A stretch of 64,000 nt of DNA from Dryas octopetala (Eukaryota; Streptophyta; Magnoliopsida; Rosales; Rosaceae). The notes beneath the pieces are model-generated. The model saw only the letters and a list, made by a program, of their open reading frames with translations, was not told where the DNA came from and did not search any database. Location: the NCBI GenBank assembly GCA_963921425.1, contig OY992840.1, positions 498,501-562,500 on the forward strand. Reading direction: 5' to 3'. Both the position numbers and the translations under genes were made by a program. Positions 35,506-46,900 of this stretch are shown piece after piece. Within the stretch, counting starts at the first letter, position 1. Each line of letters begins with the position of its first letter.

Positions 35506-36377
35506 CATGTGCACTAATTATTCTTGATATTTAAATATTTACTTGAATATTTATGACCAAGTTAAAAAAATTTAGAACCCTTATAATAATTGTCTAAAAA
35601 AATAGTGAAAGCAATAATAGTAAATAATTACCAACCTCCATTTTGGAGCTACGTCATTTCAAAGCGCGCATTTACCTATCAATCAAGTAGCAATATGAAA
35701 TTTTTTGATTTTAACCGAACCGAACCATCATTGATAATATATATTAATTTTTATATATTAATTATTTTATATATGATTTTAATATCTATTAATATAAGCG
35801 ATCAAAGAAAAAAAAAGATGGATCAAAGAAGAAACATACAAACCTACAAAGCGCCCTCATCAATATAAGCTAATCTTGTTTTCTATTTTTGCTCATTTAG
35901 TCTTCCCTTTTTTTTTTTTTTATCCAATATCAATGTTTCATTTCTCTCTTTTAATGTTACCATTCGTCTCTCAGATTCATCGATCATACGAATTATTGCT
36001 CTCCATCAATGACTATGATAACCCCTGGTTGGTTGCAAAGAACTGGTCAGATGCGGCAGTCAGAGTAGAGCCAAGATTGTGCGGAGATTTGGAGATCTGT
36101 TTGGAGATCACAAGCTTTAGATCTCCGATTGTGATCTATGATCTTGTTTTGCTGCCTTGATTTTGTGATTTGATTGAAGGCGCTTTGTAGGTCTGTATGT
36201 TTCTTCTTTGATCCATCTTTTTTTTTTTCTTTCTTTGATCTTGTTTTCTGACCTTGATTTTGTGATTTTATCGAAGTTGCTTTGTAGATATGTATATTTC
36301 TTCTTTGATCCATCTTTTTTTTTTTAATTCAGTTTCATTGGTCGATTTCAGTTGCAGTGATCGCTTTTGGTTTTAGT
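35506..36377. repeat. Inverted repeat and ~98-bp tandem duplication
   Basis: The arm at about 35799-35855 (gatggatcaaagaagaaac...) is repeated inverted at about 36179-36240. The inverted copy is also duplicated in tandem: 36140-36226 against 36238-36322, both containing tttcttctttgatccatc. The spacer has a frame at 35876-36160 that matches nothing I know. A foldback or MITE-like element is possible. Confidence 0.65.
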
Positions 36378-37119
36378 TGTTGTTAATTTGGCTCGCATTT
36401 GAAGATTTCCTGGTTCATGGAGAATTTCCATGGTATTCTAGGATGAAGTTAGGAGTCCAAATAGGTGTTGGAAGATTATTAATTTTTGGTGCGTTTTGGA
36501 CTTCGTTTTAGGCAAGTTTTGAGGTTTTCCTTGTATATAAAGGAAACTTATTTCCTACTCAAAGTTAACTTTCTTCCTACTTTATCTAGGATTGTAATCT
36601 AAGGCCTATAGTTATAAATAGGACCTTAGGGGCTTAGAAAAACGTGAGAGAATCAGATTAGAGTGAGCAAGTCCTTAGGATTCTTGGGAGGCACACAATC
36701 TAGAATAGGTGAGATCAAGATTAGGTAATTAATCTTGGGTGAGAGATCTAGAGTTCTTGGGAAACACTTTGTGAAAGGGTGTACAAGGGATTTGGGGATT
36801 GGGTTATGTGATTTAGTCCAATTGTAATCTTAATACTTATTATTCTCATAGTGAAGAACGAAGATCTCTCCCGGGGACGTAGGCAGGAATTTTGGCGAAC
36901 CTCGTAACAAATCTCGGTGTGATTGTGTGTGCTTGTTGGTTTATTATTTTCTGTTTTCTTGGCCGTGTTTGTTCTTTATCTTTCATCGAATTATTGCTTG
37001 TATGACGTGACGGTGGGAATTAGGATTTAATTCTCAAACTACATCAACAATTGATATCAGAGCCAGGTTTCGTGTTCATCGATCGTGGTTCCGTTTTTAT
37101 CGATCAAGGGTAATTTGTC

Positions 37120-37950
37120 ATGGTAGCGGGAAATAGTGGTGTTTCATCTTTTAAGGTGGAGCAATTTGATGGAAGAGGTAACTTTACTCTATGGCAAAAG
37201 AGAGTGAAGGATGTCCTAGTTTCGCAAGGCGTGGCACGCGCCTTGAAGGGAAAGGAAGAAGGAAAGCCAGCAAAGATGACAGATGATGACTGGGAAGATT
37301 AGAGTGCAGGTGTGTGAGCACGATTCGGCTTTATATTGCTGATAATATTATCAACAATATAGATGAAGATTCTGCCCCGGAATTGTGGAAGAAACTAGAA
37401 AAGCTTTATTTAGCTCAGAAGTCTATGGCCACAAAGTTGAATCTGAAGCGGGACATATATAAGCTGAAGATGGAAGCGGGTGCAAATCTCATGGATCATA
37501 TGAACGTGTTCAAAGGACTGCTGAATCAACTCGAAAGAGTTGGGGTAAAGATTGAGGAAGAAGATCGAGCCCTCTTACTTCTAACCTCGCTTCCTGATAC
37601 ATATGACAACATAGTGGATATTTTCTTGTATGGTAAGGATACACTGAAGATGGAGGAGGTCGAGTCAACTCTCTTGTCTAGTGAAAGGAGAAAGAAAGTT
37701 GAGGATAAAGATTCCTTGTTTGTTGCTCATGGTCAAAGAGGAAGGCAAACTACCAGTGGTTCTAGTGATAATAGCAAGGCTAGATCAAAGGGTAGTGGTA
37801 AGGGCTGACAGTGCTACAAGTGCAAAGAGTGGGGACACATAAAGAAGGATTGTCCGACTTGGAATAAGAAGGATGGTCATGGCTCTACGGCGGTAGCAAA
37901 CTGTAATGAATTTGGAGAACTTCTCACAGTCTCTATAGGTAACACTTCTT
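37120..37950 (+). pseudogene. Copia gag with CCHC zinc knuckle
   Basis: The frame opens at 37120 with FKVEQFDGRGNFTLWQKR, the standard start of copia gag. It is broken near 37300, where a base appears lost, and resumes at about 37310-37805 with IADNI, KKLEKLY and LLTSLPDTYDN, all UBN2/gag motifs. A TGA at 37806 precedes CYKCKEWGHIKKDC, a CX2CX4HX4C nucleocapsid knuckle (37812-37853). At least two disabling changes are present. Confidence 0.85.
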
Positions 37951-37955
37951 CTCAT

Positions 37956-38470
37956 GGTAATTGGATATTGGATTCGGGTTCTACTCACCATATATGCTCT
38001 AGGAAAGAATATTTTGAAAAGTTTCAAGAGTCAAAGGGAGGATCTTTCTCTTTGCCTGACGGGTCCAAAGTTGACGTCATGGTGGTTGGAATGGTGAAGA
38101 TCAAGATGTTCAATGGGGTGGAGCATACTTTGGGTGGAGTCGCTTATGTCCCAAAGCTACAAATTAAGGAATTTGATATCCTTGAGTAGGTTGGATTCCA
38201 AGGGCTACCTGGTTTTGATAGCAGGTGGAGTCATGAAAATTACTCATGGAAGCATGGTCCTAATGAAGGAAGAGAAGTGTGGTGGTCTATATTGTTTGAT
38301 AGGAACTCAAACCTCGATGGTTGGTTGGAAACGAAATGCACAAGAAATCAAGCGCTTGAGGAAGGTCTCGTTTGCGGGTACAGCAGAGACGGTTGTGACA
38401 TGTTTCCAAGGTTCAAACGATGGTGAGAAAGGAGATCCTATTGGAGGAGGGGGTGAATCGAGGCCCCTCT
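37956..38470 (+). pseudogene. Copia aspartic protease and truncated downstream region
   Basis: WILDSGSTHHI at about 37962-37994 contains the D-S-G catalytic motif of copia protease, followed by LPDGSKV and GVAYVPKL. A frame change near 38185 leads to the start of the GAG-pre-integrase region (GGLYCLIG), after which similarity to integrase is lost and unrelated sequence leads to the LTR. Confidence 0.8.
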
Positions 38471-39316
38471 TCGGTGCTAATCGGTAATTGGTTACACGAT
38501 GCAGCTGCACATATGTATTGGCCGTGCGAATCAAGGGTGGACCATAGTTTCTTGATTCGGGTTATGTGTAGTTAGTACAAGGTCAAGGCCAATGGTATTT
38601 GGTGCAAGGTAATTTGCATGATATGCTCGCTAAGATGAAGATTGTTGTTAATTTGGCTCGCATTTGAAGATTTCCTGGTTCATAGAGGATTTCCATGGCA
38701 TTCTAGGATGAAGTTAGGAGTCCAAATAGGTGTTGGAAGATTATTAATTCCTGGTGCGTTTTGGACTTCGTTTTTGGGCAAGTTTTGAGGTTTTCCTTGT
38801 GTATAAAGGAAACTTATTTCCTACTCAAAGTTAACTTTCTTCCTACTTTATCTAGGATTGTAATATAAGGCCTATAGTTATAAATAGAACCTTAAGGGCT
38901 TAGAAAAACATGAGAGAATCAGATTAGAGTGAGCAAGTCCTTAGGATTCTTGGGAGGCACACAATCTAGAATAGGTGAGATCAAGATTAGGTAATTAGTC
39001 TTGGGTGAGAGATCTAGGGTTCTTGGGAAATACTTTGTGAAAGGGTGTACAAGGGATTTTGGGGATTGGGTTATGTGATTTAGTCCAATTGTAATCTTAA
39101 TACTTATTATTCTCATAGTGAAGAACAGAGATCTCTCCCGAGGACGTAGGTAGGAATTTTGCCGAACCTCGTAACAAATCTCGGTGTGATTGTGTGTGCT
39201 TATTGGTTTATTATTTTCTGTTTTATTGGCCGTGTTTGTTCTTTATCTTTCATCGAATTATTGCTTGTACGACGTGACGGTGGGAATTATGATTTAATTC
39301 TCAAACTACATCAACA

Positions 39317-40490
39317 TTAGTTGCAGTGATCGATTTAAGTTTTAGTTTAAGTAATCGATTTTAGTTTCAGTTACAGTGATTGATTTCGGTTTCAGTTTTA
39401 GTTACAATTTGAATTTTTTTTTTATCAATTTCAATTAATTTCAGTGATTAGTTTGATGTTTAGTTATAGTTTCAGTTTAGGTGTATTTTGCACCTAAAAT
39501 ATAATCAGGTGGATGGCAAGAAATTTTGGGAGAGTTTTGGGATGGCAGAGGCGAGGAAAAAATAATCTAATGGCTAGGAGCTTAAAATTATAGACTAAAA
39601 CAATAATAATTTCTTGTCCAACACTTTTGAAAATTTCCTTTTAATAATAACAATAGGAGCATGAAGATTGGCATGGACACCAGATATCATATGCAAATTT
39701 ATTTGTCTTACTATAATAATGTCTACACTTATTGTCAACCAATATATATGAAATGCCAAATTTACCCTTATTACTTAAAATGAAAGTAACAATATATTAA
39801 AATGAAAGGATGATATGATAATTTCAAATATTTCGTTTCCTTCTTGTTTGTCTCTCCTTGTCGAGAGTGGTTTGAAGTTTTAGGAGCACTATCTTTTTCT
39901 TGTTCTAAACCCTAGGCGCCGTCGATATTGGTTTTTTCTTAGGGTTTATGTATGAATTCTCAACGTTTTTGCATGTTTTTGCCTCAGTTGTGGTCTCTCT
40001 ATGTGCGCGTGTAGAAGTGTGGGGGTGTGATTGTGTACTATGGATAGGGATGCAACTCGGGTAGGTTAGGAGGATTGGAAAGTCAAACCATTGTTTATTT
40101 TTCAGGTTCGGGTTTGGATTTGGGTTTAGGCGGGTTGTAAATAAGTGAAGTCAATACAACCCAACCGTAACTTGGATTGGGCTCAAGTTGCCCAATTTCC
40201 TGAGTTGGGCTTAACCCACAAAATTGATAAAAGTAAGACACAACAATCTACACTACATGAAAAGTTAGCAAAGGTCACTTTTGTTATTAACTAATTAAGA
40301 AACCAGTGCAATTCATGTTTTCTATAGTCAGAATACACTGTTCTTGCTTTGAACATTTAATGCAATTCCCCAAACAATTGTAAATGGAGTAACTAACATG
40401 TTTAGGGATAGCCAAATTCGTGATTACTAACTTAAGCAACCCAAACCCACAAAGTTGAGAAATTTGGAAAACTAACCTAAATTGAAGTCA
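39317..40490. other. Intergenic, degenerate short tandem repeats at 39320-39480
   Basis: 39320-39480 holds diverged repeats of a ttcagttacagtgatcgattt-like unit (continuing sequence seen left of the copia element at 36340-36377, which the insertion split). The rest is AT-rich. No gene recognised. Confidence 0.55.
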
Positions 40491-40493
40491 AAT

Positions 40494-40659
40494 AAAGACT
40501 TTTAACCTTTTTTTAATTTTTAGAAATTTGACCATTGAGTAGTGCTCGAACCCCCCTCAAACACTACTCGATAGGGTTCAAATACTACTCAAGGAGGGTT
40601 CGAGCACTACTCGAGGGTCAAATTAAAAAAAAAAAAAAAAAAGAAGATTAAAAGTCTTT
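40494..40659. repeat. Small foldback element, 166 bp
   Basis: The ends are AAAGACTTTTAA and its complement. The centre contains agtagtgctcgaaccc and, inverted, gggttcgagcactact (about 40540-40615). The whole can fold into one hairpin. TSD not clear. Confidence 0.65.
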
Positions 40660-40744
40660 AATGGCGACAATCAAAATGATTTCTCCAAAGTGCAACCTTC
40701 CAAACTATTGCAAAAATATCTTTAAGAGGATGTAATTGAATGAT

Positions 40745-42541
40745 CCTAGAGGGATCTTGCTCCTCTACTTTAGAGAGTGTGCTGTTGCATGTCTTTCATA
40801 AAATCATGAGCATTAAAACAATCCAATGGTCTAAGATATGCCACATCACCTCTATTAATATTTAATAAAATTAGACTAATAAAAAATAAAGAAAACCCCA
40901 CCCCCACTCGTTGTAGCACCCCAGTCCTAGCCCCTCCATTCTTTCTTGTAGCCTCCTTTGACATCAGCTACCTCCTATTTTTCTCCTCACCTGAATGAAT
41001 TCTTCGAGAACCTTCTTTTCCGAATGCGCCAATCCTCAACCACTCGCTCTCGTTTGTCGTCGTTGTTCGTAAGTAGATAATCAAATTCACCGAGGTCTGA
41101 CGGCGGCGATCTGAAGTTGTAAAAAGAAAAAGAAATAGATAGAAAAAAAAAAAAACTGCATGAGAGAGAAATAGTAGGAGGTGGTCACCGAAAAGAAAGG
41201 AGGAGTTGGTCGTCGGAAAAATGAGAGGGGTGGGGATGGGGGTGCTGCAATGGGCGGGGGCAGGGGTTGGGTTTTCTTTATTGTTTATTGAGAGCAGTTT
41301 TGCTCACCTCCTTTAACTCAGGTGTATGCTCACCTCCCATCTAAAATTCTGCCATGTGTTTAAAAAATTAACCATGAGTTAATATATTGTATTTAATTAT
41401 TTGTGATATTATAATGATGAGAGAGAAAAATAATTTGACAACTCTTTTTTACTTTTATCCTTATCTTTTATTACTCAACTTTTTTCACTTTTTTATTACC
41501 TATTAATTTTTATTTTCTCTTTTATTTAATTATTTCTAATAATTTTCGCTTCTTTTGTTTTTTTGCTCTTCTACAGTACGCCTCTAGTATCTAAAAAACC
41601 ACATCCATTTAATAATTTTTGCTTTTTTTTTTTTGCTCTTTTCTAATAAGCCTCCAGTACCCAAAAAACCACATCCAATTTTTTTGGGTCAATTTCTCAT
41701 GTATACACCTTTTATCTATTTTTTTAATTAATTAAAAAAAATAATCCAACAACACCTTTTTTTTTTTTGCCTAAGAATTCTTCTTTCTTGTCTTATACAT
41801 GACCTTTTCATATCAAACAAATTCTTAGGTCAATCTAAGGTGTTGCAGGATTTGAAGAGAGAAGAATAGTTGCAACGACATAATTTTTTTTATTTTTTTT
41901 AACTCATGTAACTTTTTTGTTGGATTTTCTATGTATGTAAATGAGTTGTTTTAGATTTTTGTTTGGCCAACATTTTAGATTAAACTTTGCAAATGAGTTT
42001 TTTGTTCGAATTGCAAATGTGTTGTTAGAATATTTTATTTTTTAATTAATTAAAAAAATAGATAAATGTGTATACAAGAGAAGACCCAAAAAAATGGATG
42101 TGATTTTTTGAGTACTAGAGGCGTACTGGAGAAGAGCAAAAAAACAAAAAAGTAAAAATTATTAGAAATAATTAAATAAAAGAGAAAAGAGAAATTAACA
42201 GGTGATCAAAAAAAGTTGAGTAATAAAAGATAAGGATAAAATAAGAAAAGAGTTGTCAAATTATTTTTCTCTCTCACCATTATAACATCATAAATAATTA
42301 AATACAATAGATTAACTCATGGTTAGTTTTTTAAACACGTGACAGTATTTTAGATGGGAGGTGAGCATACACCTGAGTTAAAGGAGGTGAGCAAAACTGC
42401 TCTCTTGTTTATTTTTCTAATTTTATTAAAATAGAGGTGATGTGGCATATTTAGACCTATTGGATTGTTTTAATACTATGATTTTGTGAAATGCATGCAA
42501 CAGCACACTCTCTTAAGGTAGAGAAGCAAGATCCATGTTAG
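40745..42541. mobile_element. Long-inverted-repeat element with nested Mutator-like insertion
   Basis: The outer left arm (about 40752-40890, with gatcttgctcctctac and agagtgtgctgttgcatg) is matched inverted by about 42405-42533. Between the arms lie 400 bp of unique sequence plus the Mutator-like element at 41290-42404, which entered next to the right arm. The outer TSD is not resolved. No protein. Confidence 0.65.
41290..42404. mobile_element. Mutator-like element, 1115 bp, 9-bp TSD TTGTTTATT
   Basis: GAGAGCAGTTTTGCTCACCT at the left end is mirrored at the right end, and the inverted similarity runs inward for more than 300 bp. TTGTTTATT is present at 41281-41289 and 42405-42413. The interior is AT-rich and non-coding, so it would need a helper transposase. 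Nested inside the longer inverted repeat 40745-42541. Confidence 0.88.
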
Positions 42542-43584
42542 CAGTGACGAATGCACGTTGTGGGCTGCATGGGCTGCAGCCCATGCTCTTTTTCTGGTTT
42601 TTTAGCTTACCTAGGTAGCTTAGCCCATCCAATTTCCATCCCAAGCACAGTAGCCCACTACCCACAGTTTAAGTATTTTTTTTTTTCTGCTGAGGAACAA
42701 CTTTTCACATGCTGCAGCTACTGCCTCTTTGTTTAATGAAAAAAAATTACTTTTACTTACTTCCACTCCCCCCAAAAACAGCCCATAGATCCGCACTTGC
42801 TCCAACTTCTTTCCTCTGCAGCTCCAAAACTCATCTCCCCGGCCCCACACAAATAGCTCAACCCTCCAATCTCCAAGGGGTGCCAAGCCGCCAAGGTATT
42901 ATATATGTATTTGCACCCAATCTCTATACTTTTTTTTGGCTCAACTATCTATTAAAATTAGAAATTTTTGCAATTTTAAAATTAGAGCTTTGATTATTTT
43001 TTATAATTAAATTAGGGTTTGATTCTTTTTTTGATTAAACTATAGCTTGATTATTGTGATGGTTAAATTACAAATTGATTGGGAACATATAAAACAATAT
43101 AAAATTCTAAATTGGGAACCTATCAAGTTGGGATTTGAAAAATTGGGAACATATAAACAATAGACATGCAATTCTAAATTTAAGTTGTATATTTTTTATG
43201 TGCAGATATTCATTTTCAAGGTATTAACTAAGTGACTCATACTTATAGGTCTACAAGTTATTATTGTTTGATCATCCACATTAAAAGAGAATTTTCTAAT
43301 AGTATCGATACTTAATGATTTTTGCTATTTGAAGAAACATATGACCCAACTTAGATAGTATTATATTGTATTTGCATTGCATATTTAATTGTTGTATTGC
43401 TATCTTTTTTTTTGTGCGATTTTTTTCATTTGTTTAGATATGCATTTTTAGGGTAAGGCTCATTATGTTTCCCCTAATTAGGTGTAACTTTTTTTTTTTG
43501 CTAATGAAATTCATTTATACGGTCGAGTTTCACTCGTAAGCTAAGTTTAGCCCACCCCATTTTAAAATCCTGGATTCGTCCCTG
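42542..43584. mobile_element. hAT element, 1043 bp, 8-bp TSD CATGTTAG
   Basis: The termini are CAGTGACGAATGCACG and, complemented from the right end, CAGGGACGAATCCAGG. CATGTTAG is at 42534-42541 and 43585-43592. CAG(G/T)G(A/C) starts and 8-bp TSDs are hallmarks of hAT elements. The interior has no transposase frame. It ends about 360 bp upstream of the MRS2-type gene start codon. Confidence 0.9.
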
Positions 43585-43592
43585 CATGTTAG

Positions 43593-43946
43593 AGGCATCA
43601 TAAGTCATAACACACGCCCCCTCAGTCACTGATCTTCTAACAATGGCCGTCTATATCGACGGTAAATAAGTTACTGGGCATATCCTCCAACCTCCTGAGT
43701 TTTGAAACCCCAACCCTCCTCCCCTACATCTCAATTGCTTAACCTCAATTTTTTTAATTTGTAAGGCAGATGTGGGTATTTCAGTTATATTGATCATTCA
43801 GTTGGAACCCATATGCTTTTGGGTAAGAGATATCGGTATTGGTTTACAAATTGGGATCTAAATGGTGTTTTGATGTGAGTTGAACAAAACCCTTGTCGTT
43901 TGATTCGATCATAGAATTTAATTCACAGACACACAAACACAACGAA
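43593..43946 (+). promoter_or_regulatory. Upstream region of the MRS2-type transporter gene
   Basis: The 350 bp between the hAT element and the ATG include likely promoter and 5' UTR. Nothing more specific was recognised. The short distance means the hAT insertion may have replaced distal promoter sequence. Confidence 0.4.
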
Positions 43947-46900
43947 ATGGGGAAGGGTCCCTTCTCGTTCAAGCGGAGCAGCAGCCGCCGGCGCCCCAGA
44001 AAGTTTGTCGGCCCTCCGCCGTCCCAGTTTCCCTCTCCGCCTCAGCCGATCAGATCCGGCGGTGGCTCGCCGCCCCCCAATAGCAATAACAATAGTCTGA
44101 TTATGGTGGCTGGTGTGAAGGGGAAGAAGAAGGCTGCCGGAGCCAGGCTCTGGATGCGATTCGACCGCTGGGGTGGATCGGAGCTCGTCGAGTGCGACAA
44201 GAACGCCATTATTCGACGCGCTGCCATTCCCGCTCGCGACTTGCGGATTCTCGGCCCTGTCTTCTCCCATTCCTGCAGAATCCTTGGTACTCACATTTGC
44301 CTAATTTCTTCTGTTTTGCCATTTTCTGTTATCTGAATTTGCTAATTTTGTTCAATATGTTCATCTGCGTTTTGGGTTTTGAAGCTTTTATCAAGTTATG
44401 CTGCTTTGGGTGTTTTACTTTTTAGCATATGCTTGCATTATTGAGCTTGAGGAGATTGGAATTCTGGGTTGAGAGAGCAACTTGTAAGAGAGACCTTTTA
44501 GGGGAATTATTATCAAATTTGTACTTTAGTTCGGAATCACTTGTCAGATTTTGGGTCTTTAAAATTTATATCTAATCTCAACTGAAGTGGTCAGTTAAGC
44601 AACCTACACATGCATTTGAAGTTACGACTTAGGACCTTGAGATTCTTGAGCTACATGACAAAAAATTTAGCTCTCAATTAATGTTGTTTCAAATTTTGGT
44701 TTTTTTATTGTTACAAATTTAGTTGTTTTTAATCCATCGGAGTAGAATATTTTCTAGTTAATCTTATTGTTATAGAAGATTTTGTAGCATAATTGGTATA
44801 TCATATGTGTAGTGTTTCTGAGTTCAAATTATAATAACTGGTTTTAAGACGAGTTGAAACTTATATCAGTATCAAAATTTCTCTCCATTGCTCTCTTCTA
44901 GGTTCTTTTGTCTAAACTAGAGGAGGAAAATTGGTGGGTTAGGGCGGGTAATTAATGGGTTGGGTTGGTAGTTATCTGATGGAGGACAGGAGCACACGCT
45001 GCTGTCTTGCTACTATATTAGGGCAAAAACCACAGTAGAAAGGAAAATCCAGCAATAACAGTAGAAAAAAGAGAGAATAAAGCTATGGAATCAAAGTTGG
45101 AACATAGATAGATGAGTTCTAGGGGTTAGGAACCCAAAAGAAACTCTCACATGAGAAATCTCTGAATAATATTATGCCAAAAACTGTCTATTACAACCTA
45201 AGCCTTAAGCTTATATAGGGAAAACATAAACCTAAGATAACTAGGAAAAGCATAAACCTAAACTAACTAGGAAAACATAAAATAAAATTACCTTAAAAGA
45301 CCTAATGAAATAAGGAAACTAGACTCTAAATCCAGCTAGGAAATAAAAATTAAAAAGCTACTAAAAAATAATAATAAGTCTTGGAACCCTAGGAGATGCT
45401 CCTGCATCATTATCCATTTACCAGTTTAAATTTTGAGCTTATCACCATATCCACTGTTCGTACTTTCATGTATCTATGCTGACCCGTATGATATATTAAT
45501 TGCCAATTCATCTGTCTCCATATAAAGCTTGTCCAGTCCCCATCTAAATGACATCTTTCAGAGATATACAATATATGAGTACAACTTTAGTGCATGTTTT
45601 AATCAGACTTATCTTGAGACAGTCTTTTTTGCATTAGCTGCTAGTGTTTCAATTGTGAACTGTGTGTGTAGTCATAGTAGATCATGATGAAAAATGGAAA
45701 TGCTTATTCCTTCTTTCAATTGCAGCTAGGGAGAAGGCCATGGTGGTTAATCTGGAATTTATAAAGGTTATAGTTACAGCTGAAGAGGTTTTGTTGCTTG
45801 ATCCTCTTCGGCAGGAAGTTCTTCCTTTTGCGGATCAGCTAAGACAACAGCTTCCTCATAAAGGCCAATCTAGGATTGAAGAAGCAAGTCTAGTAGAAGA
45901 ACAAGATAATGAAATGGATGCTTCAACAGGAAGGCAATGGTTACCTGTTCCAGAGGCTGTTGAAGGTTTGCAGTGTGAGCTCCCATTTGAGTTTCAGGTT
46001 CTGGAGATTGCATTAGAAGTTGTCTGTACATTCTTGGATTCCAGTGTGGCAGACCTTGAGAGAGAAGCTTACCCTGTTTTGGATGAACTGGCCAGAAACG
46101 TTAGCACCAAGAATCTTGAACTTGTGCGGAGTTTGAAAAGCAATCTTACCCGTTTGCTTGCACGTGTACAGAAGGTATGCTTGCTGAATCTTATTTCATG
46201 AGGGATCACTTTTGGTCATTGTTCTCTTTATTATATTGTCCGGATGATCTATGTTTGGTATACCATATTTTCTTTTTTTATTAAATATGCCATATGTCTA
46301 ATTTTATCCTTTCCGGCATCGATAACCTGACACAACTTTTAGTGAAGATGTTTGTCAAGTCATGTTCCTTGTGGTATTTTGTTTTGGAAAATGAAAAAAG
46401 CTTCTTGGAGCATTGATGCAGGACCAATAAGGGAGGATAACTGAAGGGAGAAGAACAAGATAGAGTCTACGTTCAATTCAATATTTCATAATCAAGTCTA
46501 CTTTCTCCTATCTACATACTAGGCAGTCCAAACCCAATCAGGAAATAAAATTAAGCAAACCTTAATAGTTAAAGAATCCAAACTAAAATCAAGCAAGCCC
46601 TACATAAAATAAAATCCTAAAATTAATAAAATGAAAATCTCAAAATTAACATGAAACAGTAGATCCCAAAGTGACATAAATAAACTATAATGAAGCGTCT
46701 CCATACTATCTGCACCAAGCATGTTTCATGAATTTGGAGTTAACAGCCTAGATACATCAATGTGTCAAAGTTAGTAGTACTCTCGTAAAATGCATTCAAT
46801 TCACTAACCAAAGTGCATTTACATTCATTTCAGCATAGCTTTCTGCCATCCTAGTCACATCGCGTTGGCTGTTCTGGTCATATATGTTATGTTTTTTTGG

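Larger units (their letters stand above)
36378..39316 (+). mobile_element. Ty1/copia element, gag-protease only, TSD TTAGT
   Basis: The two LTRs, 36378-37049 and 38643-39316 (about 673 bp, roughly 25 differences by eye), begin TGTTGTTAATTTGG and end TACATCAACA. TTAGT flanks both ends (36373-36377 and 39317-39321). The primer site TGATATCAGAGC (37052-37063) follows the left LTR. The 1.6-kb interior holds gag, a CCHC knuckle and protease, but integrase, RT and RNase H are absent. A purine-rich run (aagatgaaga) precedes the right LTR. It is either an internal deletion derivative or a TR-GAG-style non-autonomous element that relied on helpers. Confidence 0.92.

Noticed and set aside
43923-44294. 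123-aa minus-strand frame
   Set aside because: Antisense shadow of exon 1 of the MRS2-4-like gene.
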